From assembly GCF_004526345.1 (NCBI RefSeq), contig NZ_CP038213.1, positions 2,046,001-2,110,000 of the forward strand: a stretch of 64,000 nucleotides of DNA, read 5' to 3'. Position 1 is the first letter of the stretch. Every line of letters begins with the position of its first letter. This DNA comes from Ornithinimicrobium flavum (GTDB lineage: Bacteria; Actinomycetota; Actinomycetes; Actinomycetales; Dermatophilaceae). The position numbers and the translations under genes are program-made. Of this stretch, positions 33,612 through 40,772 are shown in pieces. The notes beneath the pieces were generated by a model. The model was given only the letters and a program-made list of their open reading frames with translations, did no database searches and had not been told where the DNA came from.

Positions 33612-34707
33612 CATCCGTGACCTCATGCGGCGAGCGGCTTCGCAGGTCGAGGAGGTAGACCTGGTTCCTGACGCCCTGGCGGGTGCCACGACCCGGCGCC
33701 GCCGGAGGGTGGTGGTCCGGATCGGGGGCCTGGCTGCCGCGGCGGTGACCGGTACTGCTCTGGTCCTGGCTTTGAATGGGCCGGACCATCTGGCCGGCCC
33801 GTCGGTGGACCCGGCGGGCGTGAGCCGGGATCCGAGCCAGCACTCCCCATCGACCGAGCCGGAGGACCAGACCGAGGAGGCGCCGGCACCCAGAGTCGAT
33901 CTCCCGGACCCGCTAGACCCGCAGGTGCACGCCACGGCCGAGTCGATCGCGGCCCTGATGGAGCAGGAAACGTGGATCGATGACGCCGCCTGCCAGGCCA
34001 GAGTTCTGCGGACCGAGGACGACACCTCCTGGGCATGGGTGCGGTGCACCGGGGAACCACTGGAGGCCCCGGACGGGGAGGCTCGCGAGCAGTCGGGGCC
34101 CGTCCGGTTCGACGGTGGGACCCTTGACGTCCCTAGTGAGCCGCCGGACAGCGCCTACGCGGAAGATGTCCGTGCACTCTTCCCCGACGACCTGGCCGAC
34201 CTGATCCTCGAGTACGACGAGACAGAACTGTTGCCTGACGTCGTCACCGGTGAGGAGCTGGGTGCGGCTCGGCTGCTCATAGCTACGGCCGACGACGGGA
34301 CGATCGACGCCTCGGTGCTGCCCCTGGCCCCGACCGTCCGGCTCGCGCTGGGTCCCGAGGACATCAAGAGCGTCCCCGCCAGTCAGCTGACCGACCCGAA
34401 GACCTGGCAGCTGGATCATCCGGACGGTCACTTCCGCGCCTACGTCGGCCCGTTCAGCGCACTGGATCTGCTCGCGCCGCGCCCCGGGTGGGCGCAGACG
34501 GAGAACCCCTTCGTCATCACCGCCGGCCCGCACCCCCACTGCGCGAGCCCGCCCGTACCACCCCCGACAGGCACCGAAGGTCTGCGGCAGGTATCCATCC
34601 GACCGGGCCCCGGTGTCGTCGACTCATGCCTCGCCTGGTCCACCGTCGACCTCTACCTCGACGACGGGCTGATCCAGGTCATCAGCCTCGACCTCTACGA
34701 ACCATAA
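33601..34707 (+). CDS. Putative membrane anti-sigma-like protein
   Basis: A 368-residue protein starting at GTG 33601 inside the end of the sigma gene. A short cytoplasmic N-terminus (MDDDIRDLMRRAASQVEEVD) is followed by an Arg-rich stop (RRRRRVVVRI), one membrane helix (GGLAAAAVTGTALVLAL, residues ~43-59) and a large acidic extracytoplasmic domain with paired Cys. This is the usual layout of partners of SigE-family factors. No zinc anti-sigma HxxxCxxC motif is visible, so direct sigma binding is an inference from position. Confidence 0.72.
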   Translation: MDDDIRDLMRRAASQVEEVDLVPDALAGATTRRRRRVVVRIGGLAAAAVTGTALVLALNGPDHLAGPSVDPAGVSRDPSQHSPSTEPEDQTEEAPAPRVDLPDPLDPQVHATAESIAALMEQETWIDDAACQARVLRTEDDTSWAWVRCTGEPLEAPDGEAREQSGPVRFDGGTLDVPSEPPDSAYAEDVRALFPDDLADLILEYDETELLPDVVTGEELGAARLLIATADDGTIDASVLPLAPTVRLALGPEDIKSVPASQLTDPKTWQLDHPDGHFRAYVGPFSALDLLAPRPGWAQTENPFVITAGPHPHCASPPVPPPTGTEGLRQVSIRPGPGVVDSCLAWSTVDLYLDDGLIQVISLDLYEP

Positions 34708-35104
34708 GTCCTCGCACGAGCCTTGCTTTTCAAGCCAAGGCCGCACCTGGAGCGGATGTCGAGATTCGATCGCGAGATTTCGGGCCGTAAGTCCTCAAGA
34801 TGGCTCCCATGGCCATTGGATGACGGAGCCCGCCGGCGAGGTGGTAGAGATCGTCGACTGATTGGTCGCCCCGGGTGCGACCTACCAGATCAAACGGAGG
34901 TGGACTGCAGACGCACTGCTCTTTCGTGAGACCCGAGAGCACCGAGACCTTGGCCTCTTCGTCGACTCGACCACTCCGTCTAGACCGTATGGAGTGACCG
35001 CCGCGCCGTGCGGGGGTTGCGGGCCGAGGCCTCCAATACACATGCTCGTGGGTTACCGAGCAGGAGGTGCCTGCCCGGCCTTTCCACAGGTGTAGGAGGC
35101 CCCG

Positions 35105-36190
35105 GTGTTCACAGAGCGTACGAGTGTCGGCCTGGACGTGCACGCGCGGTCGGTCGCGGCTGCGGCGATCGACGGCGTGACCGGCGAGGTGTTCAAGGCG
35201 AGGCTGGTCCCTGACCAGCAGGTCGTGCTGGAGTGGCTGGGTGGCCTGCCCGGGCCGGTCGCGACGGCCTACGAGGCCGGGCCCACCGGTTACGGCCTGG
35301 CGCGGGCGTTGCGGGCGGCAGGGGTGCGGTGCGAGGTGGTGGCGCCCTCGAAGCTGGCCCGCCCTTCCGGGGACCGGGTCAAGACCGATGCCCGGGACGC
35401 GATGCACCTGGCCCGGCTGCTTCGGCTGGATGAGTACACGCCGGTGCGGGTGCCTACCGAGGCCCAGGAGTCGGCCCGCGACCTGGTCCGTGCCCGGGAG
35501 GCCGCCCGGGGCGACCTGATGCGGGCCCGGCACCGGGTGTCCAAGCTGCTGCTGCGCCACGGGATCGTCTACTCCGGCGGGGCTGCCTGGACCGCCAAGC
35601 ACGACGCGTGGCTGCTGGGCCAGCGTTTCGAGCTGCCCGGGACCCGGACCGCGTTCGAGGACGCCTACGAGAGCGCCGTGCTGGCCAGCGGCCGACGGGA
35701 CCGCCTGGACGAGCAGGTCGCCGTCCTGGCGACCGAGGGCGAGTACGTGCCCGTGGCGTCCCGGCTGGCGTGCCTGCGCGGGATCTCCACGCTGACCTCG
35801 GTCGCCCTGGCCGTGGAGATCGGCGACTGGGACCGGTTCACCGGCTCCAGCATCGGCGCCTACCTCGGCCTGGTCCCCACCGAGTCCTCCTCGGGGACCA
35901 GACGCTCCCAGGGCTCGATCACCAAGACCGGCAACACCCATGTGCGCCGGCTGCTGGTCGAGGCGGCCTGGCACCACCGCAAGCCCTACCGACCCACCGC
36001 GATCCTGCGCCGCCGCTGGGAGCGCGCCACGCCCGCAGCGGTCGCCCGCGCCCAGGCCGGCAACCACCGGCTGCACCGGCGCTGGGTCGGCTACGCCGAG
36101 CGCAGGAAGCGCCCCGTCCTGGCCAACGTCGCCGTCGCCCGCGAGCTGGCCGGCTGGTGCTGGTCCCTGGCCGTGCTGCCCGACCAGTAG
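35105..36190 (+). CDS. IS110 family transposase, IS1111-type
   Basis: A 361-residue DEDD recombinase, only distantly related to the transposases of copies A and B. The RuvC-like domain has VGLDVHARSVA (Asp10), YEAGPTGYGLARAL (Glu) and KTDARDAMHLARLL (Asp, Asp). The Transposase_20 domain contains LRGISTLTSVALAVEIGD, and a typical C-terminal GLVPTESSSG, ITKTGNTHVRRLLVEAAWHH. GTG 35105 has GGAGG six bases upstream. The frame is intact, so the element may be mobile. Confidence 0.93.
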   Translation: MFTERTSVGLDVHARSVAAAAIDGVTGEVFKARLVPDQQVVLEWLGGLPGPVATAYEAGPTGYGLARALRAAGVRCEVVAPSKLARPSGDRVKTDARDAMHLARLLRLDEYTPVRVPTEAQESARDLVRAREAARGDLMRARHRVSKLLLRHGIVYSGGAAWTAKHDAWLLGQRFELPGTRTAFEDAYESAVLASGRRDRLDEQVAVLATEGEYVPVASRLACLRGISTLTSVALAVEIGDWDRFTGSSIGAYLGLVPTESSSGTRRSQGSITKTGNTHVRRLLVEAAWHHRKPYRPTAILRRRWERATPAAVARAQAGNHRLHRRWVGYAERRKRPVLANVAVARELAGWCWSLAVLPDQ

Positions 36191-36227
36191 CGCGCCACCC
36201 ACAAGCTGACCGTGGGGGTCAGCGACC

Positions 36228-36315
36228 TGGGCCCGAGCAGCGTGAGGAGCGACCCGCGACGAGGCTATGAGCAGGCACGAGGACCGTCCCAGCGGGACGG
36301 GTCGCCTCGGGCCCA
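36228..36315 (+). ncRNA. Candidate bridge RNA of copy C
   Basis: Thirty-eight bases after the transposase stop begins a nested foldable region. TGGGCCCGAG (36228-36237) pairs with CTCGGGCCCA (36306-36315). GCGACCCG (36249-36256) pairs with CGGGTCGC (36298-36305). A third hairpin, CCGTCCC-AGC-GGGACGG (36284-36300), competes with the second. IS1111-subgroup elements carry their guide RNA downstream of the recombinase, where this lies. Only paired-core coordinates are given. Confidence 0.45.
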
Positions 36316-36892
36316 CGCTCGATCTCTAGACCGCGGTCCCGCTCCCGCCGAACACACGGCCCTGCGGTAACCAACCCGCGCATATCAGCTTTGACCACGC
36401 GTCGCCAACGACACGCTGACCAGGCGCAGACCCCCACGGTCACCCCGACCCGGTAACCTCACGCACAAAGAGCCGAACGCGAGGCTGATCCGGCGCGCCC
36501 ACTTGACAAACAGACCCTCCATATCAGCCTCGGCGAACGCGGGTACCAGCTCATCGTGGATTGGCGCCCCATCCGGGTGGAACTGGCCGGCGAGCGTGGC
36601 CGTGTCGACGGGCATTCCATGAAGCTTCGCGCCAACGGTGACGGCATCCAGCAGGGCTTCGGTGAGGAGGTCTTCGTCCACTCGGCTCGGGACCGCGCAC
36701 ACCTGGTGTCATCGGTGGCCGCGAGCTCGTTGTGGCGTGTGCCGCTCGGCTGCGTCGGCTTCGGACCGGCTACGAAGCAGGGTCGTTCGACGTGCATGAC
36801 CTGGACGTCTGTACCGCCTGTGACTCTCCGAAGCCCCTCAGTCAGACTCTCGGTCATGCCGCTGCCCGCGTGCTGGGCTCAGGCTCAGGGGG

Positions 36893-37135
36893 TCAGGCGG
36901 GGCGAGACAGCTCGTGCTCGACGGCTCGGCGGATCCAGGCTGAGACTGAACGGTCGTCAGCTGCGGCAGCGCGCTTCACTTCCTCGAGCAGGTCCGCTGG
37001 GAAGCGCACCGGCACGGGCGTGCTCAGTGGACGCTTGCGACGACGCGGAGGTCCCTGGGGCTCCTGATTGCGCGGGTCGGCGTAGAAGTGGTACTCCTGC
37101 TCCGGCGTCATCGGCCGGCTGTCCTCAGTGCTCAT
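36893..37135 (-). CDS. Ribbon-helix-helix antitoxin (BrnA-like)
   Basis: An 80-residue protein ending in a ribbon-helix-helix domain: the beta-strand STPVPVRFPADLLEEVKRAA and helix DRSVSAWIRRAVEHEL. The N-terminal half (MTPEQEYHFYADPRNQEPQG) probably binds and blocks the toxin. Its start overlaps the upstream toxin stop by 11 nt, and the toxin-first order is that of BrnT/BrnA systems. RHH antitoxins usually repress their own promoter. Confidence 0.75.
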   Translation of the reverse strand: MSTEDSRPMTPEQEYHFYADPRNQEPQGPPRRRKRPLSTPVPVRFPADLLEEVKRAAAADDRSVSAWIRRAVEHELSRPA

Positions 37136-37439
37136 CACGGTCCCTCCGGTACGTAGCGGCGAGGCCCGAAGACGCCTCGTAGCAGCCGATCGGTCGGCAC
37201 TTGCTCGGATCGCCCGATCGAGATGGAGCCAGCGGCACGATGAGTACTCGCCCACTGACTTCCGCGAGCATCAGCCAATGAGCGGGCGGCTTGGCCGGGT
37301 AGAACAGCGGGTCGCTGCTCCACGCATCGATCACGTCGTCCATCCCCAGGTGCGGATGCTTGAACAGGTGAGCGGCTTGCTTGTCGATCTCGAAGGGCTC
37401 GATGTCATCGAGCGCTTCCAGGTCGAACGGTTCGCTCAT
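37125..37439 (-). CDS. BrnT-like toxin
   Basis: A 104-residue protein with a BrnT/RelE-like pattern: FEIDKQAAHLFKHPHLGMDD near residue 16, DPLFYPAKPPAHW in the middle, and GRVLIVPLAPSRSGDPSKCR with a C-terminal GLAATYRRDRDEH. BrnT toxins are ribonucleases that block translation. The identification rests on size, KHxxL motif, Arg-rich C-terminus and the partner gene; sequence identity to BrnT is low. ATG 37439 is preferred to TTG 37445; TAATAC eight bases upstream suggests a leaderless mRNA. Confidence 0.68.
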   Translation of the reverse strand: MSEPFDLEALDDIEPFEIDKQAAHLFKHPHLGMDDVIDAWSSDPLFYPAKPPAHWLMLAEVSGRVLIVPLAPSRSGDPSKCRPIGCYEASSGLAATYRRDRDEH

Positions 37440-37447
37440 ACTCAAGT

Positions 37448-37453
37448 GTATTA
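37448..37453 (-). promoter_or_regulatory. Candidate -10 for the toxin-antitoxin pair
   Basis: TAATAC on the minus strand ends eight bases before ATG 37439. It is the best -10 match near this gene and leaves almost no leader. Confidence 0.45.
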
Positions 37454-37495
37454 CAGGCGACTACGCACGCACATGCCGCGACGGGGGATCCGGGC

Positions 37496-38446
37496 TCAGC
37501 GCGAGTTGGGAGGGCTGCCCGTCGCGCGCTCGATTGCCGTCTCGATGTCCGGTGCCAGGCCTGTGAGTCTGCCTAGGAGGCTGGAGAGTCCGGGCTCTTC
37601 TATGGGGAAGTGGCCGCAGCCACGCAGCCTGACCAGTTCGGTCGGACCTGCAATTCTTTGGAACCATCGGATGCTCACCTCCAGGGGCGTCCAGGCATCC
37701 TTGTCCGGGTGCGCGAGAATGACGGGGGTGCGCATCTGCTCGGGCTGGACGTGTTGGTACGTCATGTAGGAGGCGAGAAAGCCAAGAGGCACGTGTGCCC
37801 CTCCGCCCCGGGGGTCGCTGGCGCAGAGCTTCGACAGTCCGGCGTTGCGGCTCATCTTGTCCAGCGCGGCTACCCACGACATGGGCACCCGCAGCCCCGA
37901 CAGCCTGTCAGGAAGCCGCCTCGCTAAAGGCCCGGCGAGCACACCTGCAGGGCCGAACCTGGTCAGCACCCGCTGGACACGCCGGTCGCGAGGGTCGAGC
38001 AGGCATGTGGCCACGACGACCGCAACACGCCCGCAGCGTGCGGCGACCTCATAGGCGAGCATGGCTCCCACGCTGGCGCCCAGAAGGAGCAGCGGTCTCC
38101 CGTCGTCCTCAGCAGCCACGAAGTCACAGAGCATGTCGACCCAGTGCTGGTACCGCACCGAGGACGGGTCCGGCGATACCGTCTTGCCGTACAGGGGCAG
38201 ATCCACGGCTGACAGGTCGAACTGCTCCGGCGGCAGTAGAGAGGCAATGGGCCACAAGGCGCTGCTGTTTCCTCCGGCACCATGCACGACGATGACCCGG
38301 ACCCGCGCTTCGGGGCTGCGGCGGCGGTAGACGTGAACGTCGTGGCCGTGCCATTCCCACCGGTCCTGCTCGGGAGCGTAATCCACCCGCTCACCCCAAG
38401 CGGCGGGCAGGAAGGCGGCATAGTCCACAACCTCAGGAACTCGCAC
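37496..38446 (-). CDS. Alpha/beta hydrolase, 5' end at IS1380 border
   Basis: A ~316-residue hydrolase. The oxyanion HG is in VIVVHGAGGNSSALWPIA, the nucleophile elbow is LLGASVGAMLAYE (Ser), the acid AHPDKDAWTP and the catalytic His in LRGCGHFPIEEPG. The reaction is unknown. The GTG start at 38446 falls four bases from the left end of the IS1380 element at 38450, and the frame is open beyond it. The native start or promoter may have been cut off by the insertion; alternatively the gene begins exactly here. Confidence 0.8.
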   Translation of the reverse strand: MRVPEVVDYAAFLPAAWGERVDYAPEQDRWEWHGHDVHVYRRRSPEARVRVIVVHGAGGNSSALWPIASLLPPEQFDLSAVDLPLYGKTVSPDPSSVRYQHWVDMLCDFVAAEDDGRPLLLLGASVGAMLAYEVAARCGRVAVVVATCLLDPRDRRVQRVLTRFGPAGVLAGPLARRLPDRLSGLRVPMSWVAALDKMSRNAGLSKLCASDPRGGGAHVPLGFLASYMTYQHVQPEQMRTPVILAHPDKDAWTPLEVSIRWFQRIAGPTELVRLRGCGHFPIEEPGLSSLLGRLTGLAPDIETAIERATGSPPNSR

Positions 38447-38449
38447 GCC

Positions 38450-40123
38450 TAGCCCGGATCGTTCACGGGGTGGTGGTGTGATCGGCGTGTAGAAGCACCG
38501 AAGTGCTCCCTGATCAGGGAAGACTTGGACTTGTCTAAGGTCCCAGGTCGCCCAGCAGGAAGCACTCGGTAAGTGAAGCGTACGTCGTGGTCGTCGGGGT
38601 TGTCCGTCTCTGCTGATGGTGTCGGCGTGGTGGCCCACGCGGGCAGTGTGGGGCTGCGCCTGCTGGCCGAGCGCACCGGCCTGACCGGGGAGCTGTCCGC
38701 GGCGATGGCCCGCCGTTCGTTCGTGCCGGTCCACGACCGCGGCCAGGTGCTGAGCGACGTGGCGGTGATGCTCGCCGACGGCGGGGAGGCGATCGCCGAC
38801 ATTGACGTGCTGCGCCACCAGGGCGGCGTGCTCGGGCCGGTCGCCTCACCACCGACGGTGTGGCGTGCTCTGGACGAGGTCACACCGGCCCGGGCCAGGA
38901 AGATCGCCGCCGCGAGGGCCAGGGTCCGGCGCCGCGTTTGGTCCCTGATCCCCGGTGGGTTGCCGGCCAGCAAGGTCGCCGGGAGCGACCTGGGACAGGT
39001 CGTCGTGCTCGATGTGGATGCCACGATCGTGATCGCGCACAGCGAGAAGGAACAGGCGGCGCCGACCTTCAAGCGGACCTTCGGGTTCCACCCCCTGGGC
39101 GTGTGGTGCGACAACACGAGTGAGTTTCTGGCCGCGAAGCTGCGCACCGGTCGTGCCGGGTCGAACACGGCCGTCGATCACATCGAGGTCCTGGCTGCGG
39201 CGATCGCCCAGGTCCCCGGCACCCACCGCAAGGACCTGCTGGTCCGCTCCGACGGGGCCGGTGCCTCGCACGACCTGCTGGACTGGCTCACCGCCCAGGG
39301 CAAGGTCCGCGGCCGCCGGGTGGAGTACTCCGTCGGGTTCGCGCTCACCGAGCAGGTCCGCGGCGCGATCGTCCTGGTGCCCAAGCAGACCTGGACCCCG
39401 GCGTGGACGCCGACGGTGGTGTGCGCGAAGGCGGGCACGTCGCCGAGCTGACCGGCCTCATCGACGCGGACCTGCTCGCGACGTGGCCCGAGGGGATGCG
39501 GGTCATCGTGCGCCGTGAGCGGCCCCACCCCGGTGCGCAGCTGTCCCTGTTCGAGGAGGCCGACGGGTGGCGTTACCAGGCGTTCGTCACCAACACTGCC
39601 GTCGGGCAGCTGGCGTTCCTGGAGGCCCGCCACCGCGCCCATGCCCGCGTGGAGGACCGCATCCGGCACGCAAGGATTCCGGCCTGGGACGCTTTCCCTC
39701 ACGAGAGTTCGGCATCAACCAGACCTGGCTGCTGCTGACCGGCATCGCCGCCGACCTCATCGCCTGGACCCGTCTGCTGGCCCTGACCGGTGAGGCCAAA
39801 CCCCTGGCCGCGTGCGAGCCCAAGGCGCTGCGCTACCGGTTCCTGCACGTCCCCGCCCGGCTCACCCACGCCGCCCGTCGCCGACGGCTGCGGATCCCGA
39901 GGTCCTGGCCCTGGGCGGCAGCGATCGTCGCGGTCTTCGCGAACATCGCCGCCATCCCCCGACACCCCTGACCGCCCCGTCCGCTCACGACCAGGAACCC
40001 GGAGAACCGCAGCCCGGCAGCGCCAGCCGGCGCTACCCCACGTCCACGCGCCGAATCCGAAAGGCGATGACCATCACGCTCGCGCCGAGCCAACCAGCCC
40101 GACCTCATGAAAGACCGGGGCTA
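38450..40123 (+). mobile_element. IS1380 family insertion sequence (defective)
   Basis: The left end TAGCCCGGATCGTTCA (from 38450) matches the inverted right end (TAGCCCCGGTCTTTCA read inward from 40123) with few mismatches, giving a 1.67-kb element, normal for IS1380. The transposase is broken in two places. A second inverted pair, TCGGTAAGT at about 38567 and its complement at 40131, lies inside on the left and outside on the right and is probably chance. No clear target duplication is seen. Confidence 0.78.
38573..39971 (+). pseudogene. IS1380 family transposase with two frameshifts
   Basis: Restored, it is a ~465-residue DDE transposase: GLSVSADGVGVVAHAGSVGL at the start, VVVLDVDATIVIAHSEKEQA (Asp), FGFHPLGVWCDN, LVRSDGAGASHDLLDWL (Asp) and a C-terminal FGINQTWLLLTGIAADLIAW. 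One base is missing near 39400-39404 (before LDADGGVREGG) and one near 39669-39671 (before KDSGLGRFPSREF). Both are single losses in otherwise clean coding sequence. GTG 38573 is the start. Confidence 0.88.
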
Positions 40124-40182
40124 GCACCATACTTACCGACGGCCAACGGCTGACCCCCAAGGCCGCACCCGTCTCACTCTCA

Positions 40183-40541
40183 TGCCGCCGGTCGGTTGAC
40201 CGGTCACAGCCGAGAGTGCTCCGCGGGACACTCCCCGCCGCTGCGGTGGCGTGCTCTCGCGCCCCGGCGGAGCTCTCGGCGTCCGACGCTAGGGTCAAGG
40301 CCAGGAAGGGGTGGCGCCATGAGCCGGGACGAGATTCTCAACCCTGACCATGAGCATCTGGCCGAAGAGCGAGATCGGAAGCGGATCGAGGCTCAGCTTC
40401 GCGGTTCGGAGGCGGATGCTGATCCGCAGGTGCTCGGGTCGATCTCGAGCGGGGGATCATCTTCTTGCCACAGGCTGAAGAGGACCCCGAGGACGAGTCC
40501 TGCGCGTAACCGCTGCCGCGATCGTTGCAGCCACCCCACAG
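40183..40541 (+). repeat. Long direct repeat R2 (partner at 29734-30103)
   Basis: Second copy of the ~360-base segment, same orientation, from GCCGCCGGTCGGTTGACCGG to CGCTGCCGCGATCGTTGCAG. Differences are scattered substitutions and short indels, so the duplication is not recent. It ends about 100 bases before tRNA-Leu. Confidence 0.85.
40319..40509 (+). pseudogene. Small charged protein, copy 2, frameshifted
   Basis: Paralog of the 66-codon gene at 29871: MSRDEILNPDHEHLAEERDR, then RKRIEAQLRGSEADADPQ. At 40436-40438 the run GGGG of copy 1 is GGG, shifting the frame. Adding one G restores VDLERGIIFLPQAEEDPEDE and a stop at 40507-40509. Upstream sequence including GGAAGGGGTGGCGCC before the ATG is shared with copy 1. 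Confidence 0.7.
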
Positions 40542-40644
40542 CGGGCACGGCGCGTTCGTCAGCACGGCGGATCTGACCAGCGCGACGGAGTTCAAGTCGC
40601 CGACGTCAAAATGGACGCGTTTCCGCAGGTCAGAGCATGCCTTG

Positions 40645-40728
40645 TGTCCGGAGGGGGACTTGAACCCCCACGCCCGTTAAGGGCACTAGCACCTCAAGCT
40701 AGCGCGTCTGCCATTCCGCCACCCGGAC
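40645..40728 (-). tRNA. tRNA-Leu (GAG)
   Basis: An 84-base tRNA. The acceptor stem pairs GTCCGGG (40728-40722) with TCCGGAC (40652-40646), discriminator A at 40645. The anticodon arm is CTAGC-TTGAGGT-GCTAG, giving anticodon GAG. A long variable arm (TGCCCTTAACGGGCG) is typical of leucine tRNA, and the T-arm reads GGGGGTTCAAGTCCCCC. CCA is not encoded. Its 3' end points into the accessory block. Confidence 0.95.
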
Positions 40729-40772
40729 AGGTGGTGCTGCTCGCTCGGGGGAGCGGGCAACGACGGACAAGA

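Larger units (their letters stand above)
34980..36530 (+). mobile_element. IS110 family element with IS1111-type layout (copy C)
   Basis: Approximate borders are set by where homology to the Lnu paralog breaks off and resumes. Sub-terminal inverted heptamers TATGGAG (34988-34994) and CTCCATA (36517-36523) support this. The transposase is followed by about 340 non-coding bases and preceded by about 120, the reverse of copies A and B and typical of the IS1111 subgroup. Exact ends cannot be fixed to the base. Confidence 0.75.
34820..36840 (+). pseudogene. Lnu-like nucleotidyltransferase remnant split by an IS110 element
   Basis: Two fragments together cover the intact paralog at 25703. The 5' part (34820 to ~34975) reads MTEPAGEVVEIVDxLVAPG, then ADALLFRETREHRDLGLFVD, aligning with the GGWGVDAL...DLDVFID region; a TGA at 34859-34861 replaces the paralog's Trp. 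The 3' part (~36531-36840) reads ERGYQLIVDWRPIRVELAGE and RVDGHSMKL, then, after a frame change near 36700, GGRELVVACAARLRRL and SFDVHDLDV. The catalytic GGWG/DLD residues have decayed to RRWT and DLG. An IS1111-type IS110 element lies between the parts. Confidence 0.8.

Noticed and set aside
36556..37182. 208-codon plus-strand frame
   Set aside because: Its first part is the 3' fragment of the split Lnu-like gene; the rest is antisense to the antitoxin.
38567..40139. TCGGTAAGT/ACTTACCGA inverted pair as IS1380 ends
   Set aside because: The right member falls outside the better-supported end at 40123 and the left member lies inside the element next to the transposase start; probably coincidental.
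40645..40728. tRNA-Leu as an attachment site with a duplicate at the left border
   Set aside because: No repeat of the tRNA 3' end was found near 19041-19969, and no integrase gene is present, so no att site is claimed.
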